Shown piece by piece: positions 34,601 through 40,557 of a DNA stretch of 42,181 nucleotides. How positions within the stretch are numbered: position 1 is the first letter of the stretch; the number at the start of each line of letters is the position of its first letter. The notes beneath the pieces are model-generated. The model did not search any database, was not told the origin of the DNA, and saw nothing but the letters and a program-made list of their open reading frames with translations. Source of the DNA: a virus. The stretch covers positions 1 to 42,181 of the IMG/VR virus record IMGVR_UViG_3300008107_000153. One strand, written 5' to 3'. Both the position numbers and the translations under genes were made by a program.

Positions 34601-37600
34601 CAAGACAGTCTTGGTTTAAAGATAGAGACTTGGCATTAAAAATTATGATTGAGTATGTCAATGAAGTGTTACGTAAACATGATATTGTTGGCAAGTCTAA
34701 TATAACCAGTTTAGAAGAAGTTGAAGATTACCCGTCTATTAGTTTAGGACATTATGATGAAGTCATTGAATTAAGTGATGAAATATCACTGATAGGCACC
34801 AACGGAAAAGCACAAACTAAATTAAGTGCTGAAGTAATCAACGGTAGGATTGTTAGCGTAAACATTGACGACCCTGGTAATGGTTATAAAGTTGCCCCTA
34901 CAGTTAGAATTTATGGTGATGGGCAAGGAGCAACAATACAAACTGCTATTGACTTAAATGGCCGTGTTGTTTCTGTTAGAATTGTAAATCAAGGTTATGG
35001 ATATACTCAAATACCAAAATTAATAGCTCGACCATACGCAGTATTAACTATACTTGATACAGAAATTGACAAGTGGGCAATCTATCAATACAAAAACAAA
35101 GCATTTGTTAGAGAGTCTACGCAAACAGTTAATGTACCCAAATACTGGAGTTATATTGATTGGGTTGATCCCTCTTATGCAGTTGATGTTCCTGCCACAT
35201 ACGCAATTAATTTTATTTCAGATTTAGAATCGTTTATTTTTGAAACAGGGTCAACAGTTGAAATTAGAACACCAGGAGACGGTAGAAAAATTATTCTACG
35301 TAAGACAGCACCAGGTATTGGCAATTATCTTGATGACTATGATCTAGTGTTTAGAGAAAACGGAACTGTACAATTTAACAACAAGTTGTATGATAAGGCC
35401 GCTGCCGGACTTGGATTTGACAACGTAACTAGATATGACCAAGGTGGATTTGATGAAACAAATACTACTGAATTACGTATTATTTTGAATGCAATTAAAG
35501 ACAATATTTTTACAGGTGACCTAGCGTCCTATTGGAAAAAGTTTGTATTTGTTGCTGTAAGACATGTTTTAAGTGAGCAGTTGTTTGTAGATTGGGTATA
35601 CAAGACTAGTTTTATTACACCTCTTGTGGATGCCGGCACACTAGATCAAGATGATGTTTATCGTTTTAATGACTTCAGCTACGTTGAAGATTTTATTAAA
35701 GAAATTAAACCATATAAATCTAAATTTAGAGAATCAACAGTTAGCTATAACACTACTGAAAAGATGGGTGTAGGCGTAACTGATTTTGATTTGCCTGCGT
35801 ATGTTGATAGTGTAACTGGTAAGATTAAATTGCCAACTAGCTCTATGATTAACAATGTTTATCCATACAAGCACTGGGGTGAAAATTATGGATTTACTGT
35901 ATCAGATATTAGAGTTGGATTGGCTGGAGAAAATTATATAACTCCTCCAATAGTTACAATTGTGCCTGTTAGTGGCGACACTGGTACTGGTGCTACAGCA
36001 ATTGCTAAAATTAGTAATGGAAAACTATCAAGCATCATTGTTACAAATCCTGGAAGCGGATATTTAACAACTCCTAGAGTTATTTTAACTGGCGGATCAA
36101 ACTACTTAACAAATTTTGTAAATGGTTCTGCGTATGCTGTGTTATCAAACAGCAAGGTAAGAACTAATCAAATACAGATGAAGTTTGATAGAACTTCAGA
36201 TAAAGGTCTATACACTGGGGAAATTCTTAACAGAAATCTTGACACAGATGGAATAACATTAAATTATGTATTGGCTTATCCATCTACTAGTACAGACACA
36301 AACTATCCTGCATTACAGGATGAATCAACTATTAAGTTGTTTTTAAATGATGCAGAAATTAGTGCTGATAATTACAGAATAACTTTTAGAAATGATTTGT
36401 CAACAGTGATTACATTTAATCTTGCACTGCCTGCAAGACAGAATTTAAGAATACAATATATTAAAAACACATTGTATACTGTTGATACGTTTACTCAATC
36501 TTCTGGAGAAAGCTATACTGACACGTTCAAATTAACTTTCCCTCCAGAGTTAGATACTGATAAAATCATTGTACGTGAATTAAATTCAAGTACCAATACT
36601 GGTTCAGAAATCATAACTAGCGACTATTTGATTCAACTAAGACAAGTTGTTGAAACTGGATTTACAAAGTATGTTGGATACATTAACTTTAAAAACATAC
36701 CAACTCCGGGATCAACAATTACAGTTCAGTATGCTAAAAATATTAACATACAAAATGCAGTTGATAGAATTATTACCAGTTACTACCCAACTGCAAATAT
36801 GCCAGGAAAAGATGTCACCCAACTAATAAAGGGTGTGGAGTTTGGTGGAGTTGAAATACAAGGACTTAACTTCTCAGTTAGTTCAGGTTGGGACGGCCTA
36901 CCTTGGTTCACACAAGGATGGGATACGTTTGTCAATAGCTACAAAGACTTGTTAGTAATTTCAAACGGAACTACATCTACATATGAATTAGGGTATACTC
37001 CTTTATTAGGAACAAAAATTAACGTTTATTTTGACGGCGTTAGAGTTGATGATGAAAACTATGGTACTGTAAATCAAACTAACAATGACGCATTGTTCAA
37101 TACGATTACAACTAACGGATCTACTAGTACATTGACTCTTCCACAAGTTCCAGTTACTGGTACAAAAATTGAAATACGTCAAGAATTAAGTGACGGAGTA
37201 AACCTACCAACTGATGATATCGTTCTTGATACAAATATTACAGGCGGTGATTTCTCAACAATTTCAGATGCGGGTGAAATACGATTTAGAACTGCAACTG
37301 GACTAAGTGCAACTGATATTAGTCTAGACGGTGGCGAATTTTTATCTGTTGAACACAGCCCTTCAACAGAAGAATTAGTCAAAGGTGAGATTTTTGACAC
37401 GTTGTCAATGACAGTGTTTAACAGTCCTGGTGCTGGCAGTAATTTGATTTCTACTAAACAGTTTATAATGGATGGGTCTACAATGCAATTTGTGATCCAA
37501 GATACAATTGGTAGCGGGCAAGAAATATTTGTTTTAATTGGTAACTTTGTTGCTAAAGAAAATACTGATTACACATTAACAGCAAACAGTAATGGAACAA

Positions 37601-39858
37601 CCACTGTTGAAATTATTACTACTGAATATGGAGTTGACCAGCTGTCAACCACTAATACACTTGCTCTTACAGTTCAAAAGACAACAATTGGTGGAAATAG
37701 TATTTTAAGTAGATTTAGTTACACTGTGACTAGTGCAAATGCAGGCGCAAGTTCTTTTGAAATATTATCAGAAGTTAATTATCAAGATATTGGTAGCTAT
37801 TATATTTCAATTTCAAATACTAGTTCTTTAACAAAAGTAGCAGGTAGATCAAAACGTGCTAAGATTATTATCACTAACACGCCTACTTTAACAGCAGGAA
37901 CAGTGATCAACATATTGTTATTTGGATCTACAGTTAAAACTTATAGTGAAATTTATAATCAAGAAATCGTAATTGATAATAATACAACATATACTCTAAC
38001 GAAGCCACCTGGCAACATTGCGCCATTACACGTTATGGCAGCAGTAACTAGACTAACTTCTTCTACAGAAGACTGGAAAGGTCCTTGGGAAGAAAATGTC
38101 TACTATGTAATAAATGACACTGTTTTGTACAACAATGTTTCCTATATTTGTAAAATTGGACATACGAGTACGCAAACTAATTCAAACTTAGAATTCTCAG
38201 CATGGGCAAGCACAACTTCTTATGACGTTAATGACATTGTTTCTTTCAGTGGTCAATATTATATTTGTAAAGTTACACACACTTCAAATACAACAACATT
38301 AACTCCTGATAATATTGTATATTGGGGTGCGCATATTACTAACCGTCCTGATGAAGATACAGCTAGAATTTATTGGGGTCTTGCTCCAACGCAAAGAATG
38401 ATGCCGCCTGAAACTGAATATTATGAAGTTACACAAAACTCTCAAACATTTAGACTAGGTGAAAATATTCCTTACTTGACAAGAACGTTATCAATATCTG
38501 ATATTGAAGTATATAAGAACGGAAAAATCATAGTAGTGGGACGAGATTACGAATTTGATACAATTGATAACACAGTTACAATGAGCTCAGGAGTTGCACA
38601 AGTGGGCGATGTAATTGCAGTATGTATACTGCGTGATTCAGACTATGTAATTTTTGGAAATCAAATAACATTTAGATCTCCTTCTAAAATACAAGCTGGT
38701 CAAAGAGTATCTGTAGTTACCTATACAAATCATGATGAGAATTTAATTAGAAGAGAAGTATTCAAAACTAATCCTAATAGGAATGAATATAAACTTAGCA
38801 GACCTGTTTATAACATTAATAACGTTTGGGTCGATGTTAACGGCCGTCCACTAATTCCAAATTACGATTATCAAGTGGTTGATCGTGACTACATACAAAT
38901 ATCAAACAGATTTAATTTAGGAAACAATGACAGGGTTGTTGTGACAAGCATTAGTGACATTGTATCAAGCGAAGCAGTTTCTTATAGAATGTTCAAAGAT
39001 ATGACTAACGCTGTACAATTTAAGAGATTATCAAAGAACAGCACAGTGACTTTAACAAAGGCTCTCTTATCAACTGATAGAGAAATTGAAGTCAGCGATA
39101 CAAGTATATTTGGTGTGGTTAATGTTAATAATCCAAAACCTAGCTCAATCTTTGTTGCTGGAGAAAGAATTGAATTCAGATCTATTGTTGGTAATAAACT
39201 AACAAATCTAACTCGAGGAACACTTGGAACAGGGGTAGCTGATAGCTATCCTATTGGGACAAAAGTATTCAACGTTGGAAATAATGAAACTATCCCTTAC
39301 AGAGAAGGATATACTATAAAAACGTATAAAACTCCTGAAAATTACAAATTTAATCAAACTACCAACAGATATCAGCAATATGTAAACGGTAATTGGGTAA
39401 ACGTAACCACAGTAGCTTCTTATACTTTAACTGATTTCAGCTTCAATGAAGCGATTGGTCTTGAAGATCAAGTAACGGTCTACATGGCAGGCAAGATTCT
39501 AACTAAACCAGTTAGAGGAACTAACCAGCTGATCAGACATGATTTTAGCATTACTCATAATTCGAACGAAGTGAACAGCCAAAATCAAACTGGAGATTTA
39601 ATAGTTGCGCCAGATTTTACCATTACAAAAGTTGGTAATAACTATGTGCTAACGGTAAATCCTAGTGTGCTAAACTTGGCCGATGATTCTACAGTGATAT
39701 CAAATGTTGACATCAAAGTAGTACAAAAAATTGGTAAAATTTGGTATACCCTTGGCGGAACAACTACAATACAACAAGAGTCGACTCCACAGGCTAGATT
39801 CCTGCAAGAGTTCACAGCAGAGTTGCCCGATAAGTATTACTATGGCAAACTGTCTTAA
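25615..39858 (+). CDS. Giant multidomain baseplate/tail-fibre protein (4747 aa)
   Basis: A single frame of 14.2 kb, about a third of the window, in the place of T4 gp7-gp8. The N-terminus (LLPVIFRTDANEKFLTGTID, then YTWNTFIDLDKFVNFRNYVW) is a family I recall from marine T4-like phages and probably anchors it to gp6. Visible modules: a Trp-rich block at about 1103-1130; CBM5/12-like W/Y modules near 1404-1449, 1663-1710 and two in tandem at 4154-4239; five FG-GAP-like blades at 2235-2645 (NFGSDIVSNKNGTVLAVSAP); and Gly-Tyr repeats (PGNGYKVAPTVRIYGDGQGA) at 3072-3142 and 3431-3496. The carbohydrate and propeller modules suggest surface binding. No frameshift was seen. The gp7 label is positional. 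Confidence 0.85.
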   Translation: MSKRKSVDLLPVIFRTDANEKFLTGTIDQLIEKPTLKKVDGFIGDKIIGNYKPASDSYINEGTDLRNRYELEPGIVIKNSVTDQVEFNKTFEDIINSLKYFGADIRNQDKLFRQQSYTWNTFIDLDKFVNFRNYVWLPSGPATVRISGKEKEVTSTIKVKIVDDNWNFSTNEIAVNPTITLYRGFTYIFEVDTVDQSFYIKNKRSSGDVDSWDGVQNNGATSGSVIFNVVESTPSTLFYVNGNDNTLFGRFLIRDQKENTELDVENEIIGKKTYEIKDGIHLSNGMKIVFSDTVFPEKYRDKTYIVEGVGNSITLVDYNSLLTIEGYSTIVETSFDDTGFDELPFDEVSEYPVNPDYILINRASEDKNPWSRYNRWFHIDVVNTSSLLNNTDPTFTSFDRAQRPIIEFRPNMQLFNFSKITKYVNFLDDTVTDAFSNIEGSLGYYIDGKALEDGNRIVFLSDTDLDVKNKIYQVQFIDINGVKKLHLEEAEDSLPNLDDGLLVISGIKNGRTSWVFKNGEWIKSQQKEHINQSPLFDIFDSNGASFSNSDIYKDTNFSGSRVFGYQIGVGNNDSILGFPLVYKTVSNVGGYTFENCLSEDAFEYFVDGQVVVGNTKNGFLKENNNYVNGWVKCNKLSIQEIIDQRIAIGGEDAFEFDSIDIRTPKENVRVFKNGKKLTATEFDVRIDTAFDSFFITLATVLVKNDVIVVKALPTYDKKEDGYYETPINLVNNPTNEFPGFLSYAEINDHLNSIILNASKDLNTAIDRNNLRDLENLDKYGRRFVQHDGLVAMAGALIANKDYNLIHSIRWSALEYQRYKILVLQKFTELAEYANIPDALDKIILSIAKDKTPASMFYYSDMLPYGLNKRDYTYTVNDTNIKAYAYGSEIYDRFLFGKKAILVYVNGEQLTIDKDYSFDVNNPLVRFVNTLSVSDEILIRVFNNIHGAVMPMSPTKLGLYPSFEPAIYLDDTYIEPTSVIQGHDGSVTVCFGDDRDQLLLELEKRIYNNLKVEYDPRILDVNEILPSIFRKTGYTSEQFDQSIEDEFLKWVGIYSIDYTANENEIYLNNFGFKYVNSNGIIDRNAFITGSWRKIYKQHYDTDRPHTCPWEMLGFYKKPTWWETEYGPAPYTSGNDVMWKDLEYGYIRNGVRKGYDEKYARPGLSNIIPVDSYGSLKDPLQVNAVKDFDYSARYTNWSFGDMGPAETAWRRSDIYPFAVQIAMALIMPAKYATLGFDTSRNVFNIANQIVYKDSLERLSPSALKVFSNTIDNNFVYATGYHPYIVENLRQRFSNPAFRLQNYLNRIQSNLIYKVGGFTSKDKFRVALETVTSYKTVDKVYVPEENYQLVLSTGSPTKTLTMSGIIVERTEAGYMVRGYDSNSPYFTIKKAIHATNDPVISVGGTTEPFIYWSANATVNAGLVVANGQQYYRAISTHLTKQAFDPGLYYPLPYLPAIGGVEAFVPNSFEDVDTIVPYGTKYNSIQDVFDFILGYGEQVKSLGFKFENLLPELDVIADWKLAGKEFLFWSLQNWSTSSVISLSPFAEKIYFTSEDSVVDDLYDSFYDYTLLKADGTTIDRTKVRISRQEGSFVIDTAGTADGVYFVKISLVQKEHVVVFDNKTIFNDLIYEPTSGYRQKRFKIKGFMTDGWKGDFYIPGFVYDSAKINDWEPNIDYEIGNVVRYQTKYYQAKARTLARELFNYEDWTLLGKQPVAQLLPNFEYKISQFEEFYSLDSVNFDNSQQKYAQKLIGYVPRTYLNSLIPDESSQYKFYQGFIREKGTTLPLEKFAVANNTATGAHISLQEEWAIRLGTFGGENSYEEIEFTLDQNKINQDPQIFEFEYNNLKSSLDKAYKVSLSDMQIRPADYNGQPWPTLDVSPVNGNGYSQYQKIPTAGYVRLDDVVFTGLYENNILTLSSSASLREGDTVWLAIDNSGNWGVKRYTLSPVTIINYTVDNANNLISFNTDVAHKLKLRDFVSISRLDDPLNGVYEVLGIPDGTTFVVKTAFNDIPTAGEILNGSMYYFASSRFANLDDLASIPGLARWQNCEFVWVDNVGDGTWAVLEKEANTKALPIRPRINQSGQKFGNTTIIAPVSKNIIVSATELERGRVYVYERNALGSEDVILHQSYLLEENFSDILTIQDVKNGVAIPEIQRLHGASLDCWENTSLTIRYIVSGAPNSSNAKWKVLGQALDPIKKVLDFNKSSSELFDEGAIKIVKFNNDLDEYRTEVVLASPIAQEGANFGHKVKFVGSDKPTLLVSSPGQDGGIGAIFVYYLDSSNVWQVYTVGGNPYNLRSAVTDVNSKSNFGSDIVSNKNGTVLAVSAPGHLKDRTQVHSGAVFIFRKDPGSYSYQLTQTIYADDYLESNDLLLKGVIKSYNTIAQIISFQASDNSIVRNNGSFIADGFRIGQSVIIAGSTNAGNSGEFVISELSVLRMAFKPLRSLTDETATTTITITGQGTIRNDRFGDKLAMSADGTALLISSDHSSTEKLDAGLVYVLKLQTNASYALDQKITSPATETGELFGSNLALSDDGKTLLVTAIGGGQATPVAFDTYTERYTDSAQRYGSEYVLNPTSAAAPLRTTFDTGSTRFVSKAQSSGAVYLYQKLGNKYVFGESLISGDSASFDGYGTGIATDGEFMLVGAPKYDLKVIGTLEDSNQLTTYTDSGTVVIFDKKRDIDQACGCGSSWSWSKVRVQEAIIDVDKIKKVISYNNSTLEIIDHYEIYDPIKGKLPSKVLNEIKYIQPFDPAVYTVALETSAKVRVDNKTTWLDDHVGEVWLDTSTLRFVWYEQGNNEFRANNWGKLFPGSTVDVYEWVKSDFRPSEWAQLADTTDGLALGVSGQPLNPDNTVLSINQYYDPVVNDFVNVYYFWVRNKITLPDLAFRNLSSFDCARIIEDPKGQGIKFASFLATNSLSLTNAKKSLNGDKINIDVYYQTSEKEINRHSHWQLVNENVTYLNLDPSIENKLIDSLVGQDVAGNPVPDPTLSPKLRYGTSYRPRQSWFKDRDLALKIMIEYVNEVLRKHDIVGKSNITSLEEVEDYPSISLGHYDEVIELSDEISLIGTNGKAQTKLSAEVINGRIVSVNIDDPGNGYKVAPTVRIYGDGQGATIQTAIDLNGRVVSVRIVNQGYGYTQIPKLIARPYAVLTILDTEIDKWAIYQYKNKAFVRESTQTVNVPKYWSYIDWVDPSYAVDVPATYAINFISDLESFIFETGSTVEIRTPGDGRKIILRKTAPGIGNYLDDYDLVFRENGTVQFNNKLYDKAAAGLGFDNVTRYDQGGFDETNTTELRIILNAIKDNIFTGDLASYWKKFVFVAVRHVLSEQLFVDWVYKTSFITPLVDAGTLDQDDVYRFNDFSYVEDFIKEIKPYKSKFRESTVSYNTTEKMGVGVTDFDLPAYVDSVTGKIKLPTSSMINNVYPYKHWGENYGFTVSDIRVGLAGENYITPPIVTIVPVSGDTGTGATAIAKISNGKLSSIIVTNPGSGYLTTPRVILTGGSNYLTNFVNGSAYAVLSNSKVRTNQIQMKFDRTSDKGLYTGEILNRNLDTDGITLNYVLAYPSTSTDTNYPALQDESTIKLFLNDAEISADNYRITFRNDLSTVITFNLALPARQNLRIQYIKNTLYTVDTFTQSSGESYTDTFKLTFPPELDTDKIIVRELNSSTNTGSEIITSDYLIQLRQVVETGFTKYVGYINFKNIPTPGSTITVQYAKNINIQNAVDRIITSYYPTANMPGKDVTQLIKGVEFGGVEIQGLNFSVSSGWDGLPWFTQGWDTFVNSYKDLLVISNGTTSTYELGYTPLLGTKINVYFDGVRVDDENYGTVNQTNNDALFNTITTNGSTSTLTLPQVPVTGTKIEIRQELSDGVNLPTDDIVLDTNITGGDFSTISDAGEIRFRTATGLSATDISLDGGEFLSVEHSPSTEELVKGEIFDTLSMTVFNSPGAGSNLISTKQFIMDGSTMQFVIQDTIGSGQEIFVLIGNFVAKENTDYTLTANSNGTTTVEIITTEYGVDQLSTTNTLALTVQKTTIGGNSILSRFSYTVTSANAGASSFEILSEVNYQDIGSYYISISNTSSLTKVAGRSKRAKIIITNTPTLTAGTVINILLFGSTVKTYSEIYNQEIVIDNNTTYTLTKPPGNIAPLHVMAAVTRLTSSTEDWKGPWEENVYYVINDTVLYNNVSYICKIGHTSTQTNSNLEFSAWASTTSYDVNDIVSFSGQYYICKVTHTSNTTTLTPDNIVYWGAHITNRPDEDTARIYWGLAPTQRMMPPETEYYEVTQNSQTFRLGENIPYLTRTLSISDIEVYKNGKIIVVGRDYEFDTIDNTVTMSSGVAQVGDVIAVCILRDSDYVIFGNQITFRSPSKIQAGQRVSVVTYTNHDENLIRREVFKTNPNRNEYKLSRPVYNINNVWVDVNGRPLIPNYDYQVVDRDYIQISNRFNLGNNDRVVVTSISDIVSSEAVSYRMFKDMTNAVQFKRLSKNSTVTLTKALLSTDREIEVSDTSIFGVVNVNNPKPSSIFVAGERIEFRSIVGNKLTNLTRGTLGTGVADSYPIGTKVFNVGNNETIPYREGYTIKTYKTPENYKFNQTTNRYQQYVNGNWVNVTTVASYTLTDFSFNEAIGLEDQVTVYMAGKILTKPVRGTNQLIRHDFSITHNSNEVNSQNQTGDLIVAPDFTITKVGNNYVLTVNPSVLNLADDSTVISNVDIKVVQKIGKIWYTLGGTTTIQQESTPQARFLQEFTAELPDKYYYGKLS

Positions 39859-39868
39859 TTAAGCACTG

Positions 39869-39876
39869 GATAAATA
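39869..39876 (+). promoter_or_regulatory. Late promoter GATAAATA after the giant gene
   Basis: GATAAATA only five bases before the first ATG (39882). With T4 late spacing, transcription would start at about 39882, so that ATG would have no leader; this favours the ATG at 39906. Confidence 0.6.
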
Positions 39877-39905
39877 TTACTATGGAAAATAATAAGGTTG
39901 AGGAA

Positions 39906-40556
39906 ATGAACGAAAATACCCAAGAAAATGCTCAAGAATCAGGCATAAAAGAAAATGCAGGCTTCCATATTGAAGGTCATATTAAAATTTTTGATCCTGA
40001 AACAAATGAAGTATTTGAGGACAAAAGAAATGCTATTCACTATGAAAATATGAGTGTTGCTCTTGCCGCTAGTCTAGCAAATCAAGGCTATGGAATTATT
40101 GAAGGCATGAGTTTTGGTAACGGTGGTAGCACTGTAGATCCTAATGGTCTTATAACATATCTTACTCCTAATAATATAGGGGTAAATTCAGGGCTTTATA
40201 GCCAAACATATTATAAGATTATTGATCCAAAAAACTTGTCAAATATTGATCCTACTAGAAATTTCTTAGAAATCCGTCATGTACGTGGAACAGTTTATAC
40301 TGACATTTTTTGTAGTGTATTATTAGATTACGGCGAGCCTAACGGACAAGCCGCTTATGATAACGCACAAGATATGAACAGTGATTTCGTATTTGATGAA
40401 ATTGGTCTTAGAGCCAGTAGCGAAGATGGGATCGCTGGAAACGGTAGATTATTAACTCATGTTATTTTTCACCCAGTTCAAAAGAGTCTGAATAGGTTGA
40501 TTCAAATTGATTATACAGTTAGAATTCAGACACTAACAACATTTAGCGAGACATAA
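39906..40556 (+). CDS. Conserved virion structural protein (216 aa)
   Basis: Contains EGHIKIFDPETNEVFEDKRN, AIHYENMSVALAASLANQGY, GMSFGNGGSTVDPNGLITYL and the C-terminal HVIFHPVQKSLNRLIQIDYT, which I recall from conserved virion proteins of marine T4-like phages. Placed between the giant protein and the collar-domain fibre, it is likely a baseplate or fibre-attachment protein in the gp8-gp9 position; no T4 number is claimed. An ATG at 39882 adds eight residues, but it falls on the predicted transcription start, while the 39906 ATG has AAGG eight bases before it. The stop is followed directly by the next gene. Confidence 0.75.
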   Translation: MNENTQENAQESGIKENAGFHIEGHIKIFDPETNEVFEDKRNAIHYENMSVALAASLANQGYGIIEGMSFGNGGSTVDPNGLITYLTPNNIGVNSGLYSQTYYKIIDPKNLSNIDPTRNFLEIRHVRGTVYTDIFCSVLLDYGEPNGQAAYDNAQDMNSDFVFDEIGLRASSEDGIAGNGRLLTHVIFHPVQKSLNRLIQIDYTVRIQTLTTFSET

Positions 40557-40557
40557 G

